From positions 1-5,738 of the forward strand of contig JACQEC010000017.1 in assembly GCA_016200765.1 (NCBI GenBank): DNA of 5,738 bases. The letters are read 5' to 3'. The position numbers and the translations under genes are program-made. This DNA is from Chloroflexota bacterium (GTDB taxonomy: Bacteria > Chloroflexota > Anaerolineae > JACRMK01). Of the stretch, positions 1 through 5,644 are shown piece by piece (the stretch's first letter is position 1; each line of letters starts with the position of its first letter). Under the pieces are notes generated by a model. That model saw only the letters and a program-made list of their open reading frames with translations. It was not told the DNA's origin and ran no database searches.

Positions 1-308
1 TGCAGTTTTTTGCCTGCATCGCCGATGATCTCGATCAGCCGCCGCTCGACGGCGGTGTGGATGTCCTCGTCGCCATCCTGCGGGACGAAGGCGCCGTGCT
101 CGAACTCCTGCTGTACTTGCGCTAGCCCGTCGAGGATTTGCGGTAGTTCGCCATCGCCGATCAGGCCAATCTGGTGGATGGCTTTGGCGTAGGCAATGCT
201 GCCGCGAATGTCCTCGGCGTACCACCGGTAGTCAAACGGCAGAGAGTCGTTGAAGCGCCGCATCAGGTCGGCGGTAGGTTTTGAGAAAGCGGAGCCCCAG
301 AGTGGCAT
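1..308 (-). CDS. argH: Argininosuccinate lyase, N-terminal part (cut by left window edge)
   Basis: Argininosuccinate lyase splits argininosuccinate into arginine and fumarate, the last step of arginine synthesis, in the cytoplasm. The frame opens with ATG at 308 and runs off the window after 102 residues; the complete family protein is about 450-470 residues. The start reads MPLWGSAFSKPTADL, matching the family's N-terminal LWGGRF-type opening. FNDSLPFDYR (19-28) and DIRGSIAYAKA (33-43) follow, then EDIHTAVERRLIEIIG (81-96) and GKKL at the cut, just where the family continues into the HTGRSRND motif. The last two bases fit the start of that His codon. There is only a weak ribosome site (GAAAG) upstream. 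argG lies upstream on the same strand but is separated by the oppositely oriented toxin-antitoxin pair, so a separate promoter in 309-400 is likely (inference). The family call is secure; intactness beyond the edge is unknown. Confidence 0.93.
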   Translation of the reverse strand, partial: MPLWGSAFSKPTADLMRRFNDSLPFDYRWYAEDIRGSIAYAKAIHQIGLIGDGELPQILDGLAQVQQEFEHGAFVPQDGDEDIHTAVERRLIEIIGDAGKKL

Positions 309-366
309 AGGTTGCTTTCGGCTAGTTGAAATAAAGATTAAGGGATGATGAGCACTGTGCCGGATG

Positions 367-395
367 TTGACTCCCGCCACAACTCACGATACACT
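367..395 (+). promoter_or_regulatory. Predicted sigma70-type promoter of mntA-hepT, likely leaderless
   Basis: A -35 box TTGACT (367-372, 5 of 6 consensus bases) and a -10 box TACACT (390-395, 4 of 6) are separated by exactly 17 bases. Transcription would be expected 6-8 bases after the -10 box, that is at 401-403, and the ATG of the nucleotidyltransferase begins at A402. No Shine-Dalgarno sequence precedes that ATG. Together this suggests a leaderless mRNA. The boxes are seen directly; the transcription start is inferred. Confidence 0.5.
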
Positions 396-401
396 ACAGC
401 C

Positions 402-821
402 ATGGAGCAGTTAACGCCCTTTAAGGCGGTACAACTGCTGTCAGAGCGCCTGCCCGCGCTCCAACAGCTGTTCGCGTCGGACAAGCGCGTACTGTCCGTG
501 TGGCTGTTCGGCTCGCTGAGCGATGGCTACACGAGCCAGCGTAGCGACGTTGATCTGGCTGTGCTGTTCGACTGCGCCCTCGATTACCGCGAAGAGGCCG
601 ATTTCGACTTCCAGGTTCGCGAAACGCTGGGTGCGGACAGTGTGGACGTCGTGTGCCTCAACCGCGCCTCACTCCTGCTGCGTTTCCGGGCTATTTCTGG
701 ACAACTTATCTATGAACGCGACTACACCCAGGTTTCTGATTTCATCGAGCAGACCCTCAGCGAGTATCACGATTTTGCGCCGCGCCGCGCGGCAATGTTG
801 CGCGATTATTTCCGCGAGTGA
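402..821 (+). CDS. mntA: MntA-type nucleotidyltransferase antitoxin of a MntA/HepT pair
   Basis: This is a minimal nucleotidyltransferase of the type VII MntA antitoxin family. Characterised members add AMP groups to the HEPN toxin HepT and so silence it. From the ATG at 402 the protein has 139 residues, a typical length. The signature GSX10DXD is complete: G37-S38, ten residues, then D49-V-D51. A likely third acidic residue is D82 in SVDVVCLNRAS. The C-terminal half, with QLIYERD (101-107) and the ending AAMLRDYFRE, is also family-like. In-frame ATGs at 345 and 348 would add 19 or 18 unconserved residues; the AGGG before them is too close for 345, and the promoter pattern puts transcription start at 402, so I prefer 402. 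The stop TGA (819-821) overlaps the GTG start of the toxin gene, so the two are translationally coupled. The function is inferred from the motif and the partner. Confidence 0.92.
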   Translation: MEQLTPFKAVQLLSERLPALQQLFASDKRVLSVWLFGSLSDGYTSQRSDVDLAVLFDCALDYREEADFDFQVRETLGADSVDVVCLNRASLLLRFRAISGQLIYERDYTQVSDFIEQTLSEYHDFAPRRAAMLRDYFRE

Positions 822-1270
822 GCCAGTTGGAACTCGATTTAGAGCGCGTACAGCAACGTATGCAGTTCATCCAGACCAATCTTGAACTGCTCGAAACCTT
901 GCGCGCCAAGACCGAAGCCGCATTTCTGGGAGACCCGATCAATATCTATGCCGCCGAGCACGCCCCCCAAGTCTCCATCGAAGCCGTGATGGACATCTTC
1001 ACGCATATTGTGGCACGCGGGCGGCTCGGCGCTCCGGTGAACGATCGCGACACGCTGGAGATTGTGTACCGGAAGGGTCTCATCCCCGAAGATCATTTTC
1101 GGCGGTACACGGAGATGAGCAAGTTTCGCAACTTGATCGTGCACGGCTATCTCGATGTGAATACTCGCGCCGTATATGAGATCGTCCAGAATCGCCTAGA
1201 TGACCTCCGTGTCTTTCTCAGTGACGTGCGGCGGATTGTCAATACGCGCGATCCGGGTATGACCCCGTAG
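818..1270 (+). CDS. hepT: HepT-type HEPN RNase toxin
   Basis: HepT toxins are small all-helical HEPN (DUF86) ribonucleases that act as dimers and slow growth when not modified by MntA. The frame starts with GTG at 818 inside the antitoxin stop (GTGA overlap) and gives 150 residues. The catalytic motif RX4HXY is intact as RNLIVHGY (R104, H109, Y111); the tyrosine is the residue that MntA adenylylates in the studied homologue. The helix before it (FRRYTEMSKF, 94-103) and the N-terminal segment ELDLERVQQRMQFIQTNLE (5-23) fit the family's helical bundle. No signal peptide or membrane segment is visible. It ends at 1270, only 18 bases from the argG stop on the other strand. It has no promoter of its own that I can see, so it depends on the mntA message. 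Both active sites look intact, so the pair is probably functional (inference). Confidence 0.92.
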   Translation: MSQLELDLERVQQRMQFIQTNLELLETLRAKTEAAFLGDPINIYAAEHAPQVSIEAVMDIFTHIVARGRLGAPVNDRDTLEIVYRKGLIPEDHFRRYTEMSKFRNLIVHGYLDVNTRAVYEIVQNRLDDLRVFLSDVRRIVNTRDPGMTP

Positions 1271-1284
1271 CCGGGGCAACCCCG
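1263..1284. terminator. Weak convergent hairpin region between hepT and argG
   Basis: Three G/C blocks lie in a row: CCCCG (1263-1267), CGGGG (1272-1276) and CCCCG (1280-1284). The middle block can pair with either neighbour, giving two mutually exclusive 5-bp stems with loops TAGC (around the hepT stop) or CAA. No T-run follows on either strand, so this is not a standard intrinsic terminator, though it sits where a convergent one would be expected. Confidence 0.3.
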
Positions 1285-1288
1285 CTCC

Positions 1289-2406
1289 TTAATCTCGTTT
1301 GAACCGCTTGTAGTCCGGCGCCAGTTCGTCGTGACGCGCCGCTCCGTCGCGATCCACCAGCGCGCGAATCTTCATCGGCAGGCCAAAGAGTTTGATGAAC
1401 CCCTCGGCGTCCTTCTGGTTGTAAACATCCTCCTCGCCAAACGAGGCGTAGTCTTCGCGGTAGAGGCCGTAGGGCGCTTTGCGCGCCACCGGCGTGACGT
1501 TGCCTTTGTAGAGTTTCAGGCGCACGGTGCCGGTGTTGCGCTTCTGTGTAATGTTCACGAAGGCGTCGAGCGCCTCGCGCAGGGGCGTGAACCATTGGCC
1601 GAAATAGACGAGTTCGGCGTAGCGCTGGGCGATGATGTCTTTGTAGTGCAGGGTGTCGCGGTCAAGCGTCAGCGTCTCCAGTTCGCGGTGGGCGGTGTAG
1701 AGGATTGTGCCGCCGGGCGTTTCGTAGATGCCGTGCGACTTCATGCCGACCAACCGGTTCTCCACCAAGTCCACGCGGCCGATGCCGTTTTCACCGCCGA
1801 TTTTGTTCAGGTAAGCCATCATCTCGACCGGTCCCATCGCGGCGCCGTTGACGCGCTTGGGATAGCCCTCCGCGAAATCAATCTCGACATACACCGGCTG
1901 GTCGGGCGCGCGCTCCGGCGAGACCGAAAGTTCGTAGAGGTTCTCCGGCGGCTCGTTCCACGGGTCTTCCAACAGTCCGCCCTCGGTGCTGAAGTGCCAG
2001 AGGTTGCGGTCGTGCGAGTAAATCTTCTCGCGGGTGGCCTTGACCGGCACGTTGTGCTCCTCGCCGCGCCTTCCAGCTCGGCGATCTCCACCTGCCGCTT
2101 GGCAATCAACGGGCGCGCAAAGGACGTGCCGAGCAGATACTTACGCTCGTAGATGGCGCCGGCGCGCAGGGTGGGGTAGATATACTGTGTGATGAACTCT
2201 TCGCGCAGGTCTTCGATATAGCACTTGCTGGCGCCGCTCTTGACGGCTTTCTCCTCCAGCCCGCTCAACTCCTCTTCCTGCCCGATGTTCGCGCAAACGC
2301 AAACGACCTCACAGCCGGGGTAGTTCTGCTTCAGCCACGGCACAATAATAGACGTATCCAGCCCGCCGGAGTAGGCGAGCACAACTTTTTTGATCTGGGA
2401 TTTCAT
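1289..2406 (-). pseudogene. argG: Argininosuccinate synthase, broken by an internal out-of-frame loss
   Basis: ArgG joins citrulline and aspartate with ATP to make argininosuccinate, the step before ArgH. Translation starts at ATG 2406 behind a strong GGAGGT (2410-2415). The first 114 residues are good ArgG, with the ATP-binding AYSGGLDTS (11-19) and GTSFARPLIAKRQVEIAE (93-110). After EGA (ending at 2065) the frame breaks. Correct ArgG resumes at 2062 as EEHNVPVKA in another frame and runs 257 residues to TAA at 1289, including GRVDLVENRLVGMKS and GTVRLKLYKGNV. About 49 family residues are absent between the parts, including the citrulline/aspartate-binding GCTGKGNDQVRFE region. From remembered homologues I estimate about 145 missing bases. 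As written, neither part can be an active enzyme. Either the gene is dead or the sequence has lost a piece during assembly. It follows the LOG gene after 55 bases. Identity is near certain; its true state is open. Confidence 0.93.
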
Positions 2407-2430
2407 CGTACCTCCGTTGGGCGTTACGGG

Positions 2431-2448
2431 TTCCGCGTGAACGCGAAA
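2431..2448 (-). other. Short RNA hairpin between the LOG gene and argG
   Basis: On the minus-strand transcript TTTCGCG (2448-2442) pairs with CGCGGAA (2437-2431) around a TTCA loop, a 7-bp stem with one G-U pair. On the plus strand that pair becomes a C-A mismatch, so the fold favours the minus-strand RNA. There is no T-run after it. It lies between the LOG stop and the argG ribosome site and could separate or stabilise the messages (inference). Confidence 0.3.
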
Positions 2449-2461
2449 ACGCTCCCTCGCG

Positions 2462-3007
2462 TCAACGCGCCAACGCCTTTTGAATATGGGCGGCCGCTTC
2501 TGCGGGCGTGCGCACCAGTGTTATCAATTCGTAGTCGCGGGGACGGATAATGCAGTGGTCGCGGAACGCGGTGAACAGCCCGGCCCAATGGTCGCCGACC
2601 AGCACCAGCGGTTTACGGGCAATCGAGTTGGTCTGCAATAAACTCCACGTCAAGCCCAGTTCGGTCAGCGTGCCGATACCACCACGCAGTACAACATAGG
2701 CGTCGGCGGTATAAATCAGTTTTTCGAGACGGATGAAGAAATCTAAGACCTTCTCCTCATCGTCCACCCACTGATTGGCCGGGCGCGGATCGAAGATGGT
2801 CATGGTGATGCCGCGCGTGAAGCCGCCGGCCTCCTTGGCGCCGCGTGAGATCGCTTCCATCGCCCCGTAGTAGCCGCCGGTCGTCACGGCATAGCCGGCC
2901 TCGGCCAACAAGCGGCCCATGAGCAGGGCCTCGGCGTAGTCGGCGTCGCCCGGCTGCGTCTGTGCCGTGCCGAAAACCGTCACGACCTTTGGTGAGTGCG
3001 TGGTCAT
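2462..3007 (-). CDS. LOG family protein (Rossmann-fold nucleotide phosphoribohydrolase-like)
   Basis: LOG-family proteins share a Rossmann fold, and characterised members release the base from nucleoside 5'-monophosphates (cytokinin activation in plants and some bacteria). Older annotations call them 'lysine decarboxylase-like'. The 181-residue protein is full length. It begins KVVTVFGTAQ (7-16), a nucleotide-binding beta strand and loop, followed by TTGGYYGAMEAISRGA (42-57), equivalent to the family's SGGGxxGLM region. ADAYVVLRGGIGTLTELG (101-118) corresponds to the PGGxGTxxE signature, but the first proline is arginine (R108). The catalytic-type E116 is kept, as are R93 and K96 just before. 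The start at 3007 has no clear ribosome site and lies 6 bases after the peptidase stop, so translational coupling is likely. The true substrate cannot be told from the sequence; a general nucleotide-cleaning role is as plausible as a signalling one. Confidence 0.88.
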   Translation of the reverse strand: MTTHSPKVVTVFGTAQTQPGDADYAEALLMGRLLAEAGYAVTTGGYYGAMEAISRGAKEAGGFTRGITMTIFDPRPANQWVDDEEKVLDFFIRLEKLIYTADAYVVLRGGIGTLTELGLTWSLLQTNSIARKPLVLVGDHWAGLFTAFRDHCIIRPRDYELITLVRTPAEAAAHIQKALAR

Positions 3008-3013
3008 CGAGCG

Positions 3014-3939
3014 TTAGGATGCGTTCCAGCGGTGAACTTCCTCAATAAACGCGGCGACCAGATCAACGCTGGCCTGCAGGTCATCCTTGTGCACCGATTC
3101 GACGACGGAGTGAATGTAGCGCGTCGGGATCGAGATGGTAATGACGGGCGCGCCGGAGCGGGCGCGCTGGATGCCGCCGGCGTCGGTGCCGCCACGCGGG
3201 AGAATTTCCAACTGGTGCTTGATGTTGCGCTCTCCGGCCAACTTGCGGCAGAACTGCACGAGCCGCGGATCAGAAATTGACGATGAATCCATGATCTTGA
3301 TGGCCGTGCCACGGCCCATCCGCGTGACGTACTCGTAGTCCATGAGGCCGGGGGTGTCCATTGCCAGCGTTACATCCAGCGCCAGCCCGACGGTAGCGTT
3401 GACATCAAAGGCCGACACCACCGCGCCGCGCAGGCCGACCTCTTCCTGCACCGACGCGACGGCGTAGATGTCGGCGGTGGAACCGCGCGCTTGCCGCAGG
3501 GCTTCGAGCATGACATAGACGCCCACGCGGTCATCAAAGGTCTTGCAGGATACCATATCGCCGATCTCAACCATGTCCTCCCACATTGTCACCCAGTCAC
3601 CGACCTCCACCAGTTCCTTGACCTGCGCGGCAGGCAAACCGAGGTCAATGTAGAAGTCGCTGATATCGTGCGCGGGTCCCAGCCGCCGACCGGCAGGACG
3701 CGCAAGAAGCCCTGGTCGTCCACGTGGCTGACCAGAAAGCCGATCTCGTCCATATGTGCCATGATGATCGCGCTCGTCTGGCCGTTACCCTTACGGTGGC
3801 CGATGACGTTGCCCATCGCATCCACACGCATCTCGTCCACCAGCGGCTTCATCGCGTCCATCACGATGGCACGCACGCCGTCTTCGCGGCCTGAAATGCC
3901 GTGCGCCTCGACCAGTTGTTTGAGCAGTTCAGTATTCAT
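3014..3939 (-). pseudogene. M42 family metallo-aminopeptidase, broken by an internal out-of-frame loss
   Basis: M42 enzymes are cytoplasmic two-metal aminopeptidases, usually large multimers, that trim peptides. The frame starts at ATG 3939 behind a strong GAGGAG (3945-3950). The first 90 residues are typical: HGISGRED (13-20), the metal-ligand motif AHMDE (61-65), and GFLRVLPVGGWDPR (77-90). The frame then breaks at 3669-3668 and the family sequence resumes at 3667 as DISDFYIDLG, continuing 217 residues to TAA at 3014. That second part holds the other active-site elements: TFDDRVG, the catalytic Glu pair in SVQEEVGLRG, LALDVT, RGGTDAGG and the final His ligand in IHSVVE. About 38 residues are missing between, namely the family's QRV...GVIG..PPH stretch, roughly 110-115 bases. 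With it the protein would be near 345 residues, normal for M42. Identity is secure. Whether this is decay or an assembly gap cannot be settled here. Confidence 0.92.
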
Positions 3940-3966
3940 CGTATCTCCTCATGCCCGACGTGTGAT

Positions 3967-3976
3967 CGTAATTACG
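3967..3976. other. 10-bp perfect palindrome in an intergenic gap
   Basis: CGTAATTACG is a perfect 10-base palindrome in the 44-base gap between the asparaginase stop and the M42 ribosome site. It is AT-rich in an otherwise GC-rich region, so it could be a small operator or part of an internal promoter, but it may equally be chance. Confidence 0.2.
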
Positions 3977-3983
3977 CCTGCGG

Positions 3984-4910
3984 TTACTTTTTCTTGAGCG
4001 GGACAATGGCCCGCGGCCTGACGACCGGCTCGGCCATCTTGCCCGTCTGATAAACGTAGGTGACGGCGCGCTCGGTTTCGGTCGTCAACGCCGTGTGATG
4101 TTCAGTGGCATCCACGGCGACAAGGTTCATGCCGGGCGGTAACGGCACCGTCAGGTGGCGCAGGTCTTTCATCGCTTCGCGACAGGCGGCCTTGAGCTTC
4201 ATGCCCATTTTCATATAGAGCACTACAGAGTGAGCGGTATTACAGCGCATCGCCATCTCGCCATAGCCGGTACAGCCGCACGCGCCGTAGCGGTTATCGG
4301 CATAGTTGCCTGCGCCGATGATGGGCGAATCGCCAACGCGACCCGGATACTTCCACGCCCAGCCGCTCGTGCTGACACCGCTGGCGATATTGCCCTTGTG
4401 GTCTACCGCAATCACGTCAACCGTGCCGTGATAGTCTTTGTAACTGGCGGCCATCTCCGGGTCGCGGGTCGCGCGGTTGACCAGTTCGAGCATCGTATCA
4501 CGCCAGCGACTCGGCACCTTGCCCTCAAAGATCGCTTGTGCCTCTGGTGTCAGCAAGTCGCGCGGCTCGAAACCGAGTTCTTTGGCGAGCCGCTCCGCAC
4601 CCGGGCCGGCCAGCAAGACGTGCGGGAGCCGCTGCATGACCTGCCGCGCGAGGCTGATGGGGTGCTCGTAGTTATGGACCGCGCAGACAGAACCGGCCTC
4701 CAAGGTACGCCCGTCCATGAGGCTCGCGTCGAGCTCGACCTCGCCGAGGATATTCGGCAGACCGCTGTAGCCGACGCTGTGGTCGTCCGGGTTCGACTCG
4801 ACCATGCAGATGGTTGCTTCAACGGCGTCCACGGCGCTGCCGCCGCCGCGCAGGGCCTTCATGCCTGCGGCAAAACCGACCTGTGAATTGGCGCTTCCGA
4901 CAAGTAACAT
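3984..4910 (-). CDS. N4-(beta-N-acetylglucosaminyl)-L-asparaginase / isoaspartyl peptidase-type Ntn hydrolase
   Basis: Enzymes of this T2 family are made as one chain that cuts itself before a threonine. The new N-terminal Thr then hydrolyses glycosyl-asparagine, isoaspartyl peptides or asparagine. From ATG 4910 the protein has 308 residues, normal length. Visible features are GGGSAVDAVEA (22-32), ESNPDDHSVGYSGLPNILGE (38-57) and the self-cleavage site HG|T at 161-163. GVSTSGWAWKYPGRVGDSPI (178-197), GAGNYADN and GCTGYGEMAMR follow, forming the substrate pocket. The nucleophile is T163, and the Thr-Ser-Gly-Trp run carries the family's helper residues. No clear signal peptide is present, so it is probably cytoplasmic. 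It sits 30 bases after the MBL gene and 44 before the M42 aminopeptidase, a pairing that suggests use of damaged or glycosylated peptides (inference). It is one of the intact genes. Exact substrate preference is uncertain. Confidence 0.92.
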   Translation of the reverse strand: MLLVGSANSQVGFAAGMKALRGGGSAVDAVEATICMVESNPDDHSVGYSGLPNILGEVELDASLMDGRTLEAGSVCAVHNYEHPISLARQVMQRLPHVLLAGPGAERLAKELGFEPRDLLTPEAQAIFEGKVPSRWRDTMLELVNRATRDPEMAASYKDYHGTVDVIAVDHKGNIASGVSTSGWAWKYPGRVGDSPIIGAGNYADNRYGACGCTGYGEMAMRCNTAHSVVLYMKMGMKLKAACREAMKDLRHLTVPLPPGMNLVAVDATEHHTALTTETERAVTYVYQTGKMAEPVVRPRAIVPLKKK

Positions 4911-4916
4911 GCTCAA

Positions 4917-4922
4917 TCCTTT
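4917..4922 (-). promoter_or_regulatory. Ribosome binding site deciding the asparaginase start
   Basis: AAAGGA on the minus strand ends 6 bases before ATG 4910. A longer reading would begin at TTG 4916, but that codon abuts the AAAGGA directly and leaves no spacer. The ATG at 4910 is therefore the better start. Confidence 0.6.
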
Positions 4923-4940
4923 AAGTGTGATATGCCCCTA

Positions 4941-5644
4941 TTAGGTAGCCCTTGGTTGTGTCTTGACAATCACTGAAAAGGAGCCGAAGTCGTGCTGCTT
5001 GACCTTGCCCCACGGGCTGTCCTGTTCCTCTCCGCGCGCGGTGTTTGCCGATACGTCCTCGAATGCGCGAGCCATAGCGTCCAATTCGGATGCGGGCATC
5101 GGCGTTGCGTTATGGGCAGGCAGGAGCCAGTCAATCTCATTGGCGATCGCGGCGAGTTTGCGCGCCGACGCGACGTAATCGCTTAGGCTCGCGCCCGGGA
5201 CATGGGCGTAGAGAGGGCCGGGGTAATAGGTATCGCCGGTGAACAGCGAAGGCTCGTCGCTGGGCTGGGAAAGATCTGCCACTGAGCAGGCCAGAAACCG
5301 GGCGGCGTGCGTCGGGTGAACTTGGCCGGAGCCGCCTGCGCCGCGAGCTGCTCGGAGCCGACGAGCCGGTCGAGATTGGCCGCTTCCAGATGGTGGATGG
5401 CGATGTTGGCATACTTGTAGTTCTCGCCGCGGTGATCCCAGTGCGCGTGCGTGTTGACCACGATAACCGGCAGAGAAGTGATGCGGCGCACCTCGGCGCT
5501 CATGTCGCCGATGCCGAGGCCGGTGTCTATTAGCGCGGCGCGTTCGCGGCCTGCGACGAGGTACGAAATGACCTCTTCAAAATGACCCGGCTCCATGAAT
5601 GCCGTCACGCCCGAGGCGACGGTCTTTACATCGAACCACGTCAT
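4941..5644 (-). pseudogene. MBL-fold metallo-hydrolase, broken by an internal out-of-frame loss
   Basis: Metallo-beta-lactamase-fold hydrolases use two metals to cleave varied esters, thioesters or lactams; the substrate here is unknown. The frame starts at ATG 5644, inside the stop of the upstream gene (ATGA), with no ribosome site of its own. The N-terminal part shows AALIDTGLGIGDM (36-48) and the metal-binding THAHWDH (65-71), and runs to TPPGFWPA (113-120, ending at 5285). After two extra bases the family sequence resumes in another frame with VADLSQPSDEP, then SLFTGDTYYPGPLYAH, which holds the bridging Asp, and LLPAHN, with the last His ligand, ending at TAA 4941. Missing between is the usual GD.I.LGG..L.V.HTPGHTPG segment of about 37 residues, which carries a metal-binding histidine. 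As written the protein cannot be a complete enzyme. The family call is firm. Confidence 0.9.

Noticed and set aside
10..192. Plus-strand 60-codon frame at the left edge
   Set aside because: It lies antisense within recognisable argH sequence and has low-complexity Ser/Cys-rich content typical of a shadow.
345..401. Longer mntA start at ATG 345 or 348
   Set aside because: The extra 18-19 residues are not family-like, the purine run is too close to ATG 345, and the promoter boxes fall inside this stretch.
2048..2066. Programmed ribosomal frameshift in argG, or likewise in the M42 and MBL genes
   Set aside because: No slippery heptamer is visible, and a frameshift could not restore the missing family residues at any of the three sites.
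1331..2152. Long plus-strand open frame of 273 codons opposite argG
   Set aside because: It is antisense to clear ArgG sequence, and has no family features; GC-rich genes often leave open frames on the other strand.
3662..3667. Palindrome GATATC at the M42 junction and AGATCT (5272-5277) near the MBL junction
   Set aside because: No such palindrome lies at the argG junction, and six-base palindromes are expected by chance, so no common cut or recombination site is supported.
4155..4886. Plus-strand open frame of 243 codons opposite the asparaginase gene
   Set aside because: The minus-strand protein is a complete, motif-bearing Ntn hydrolase; this is its shadow.
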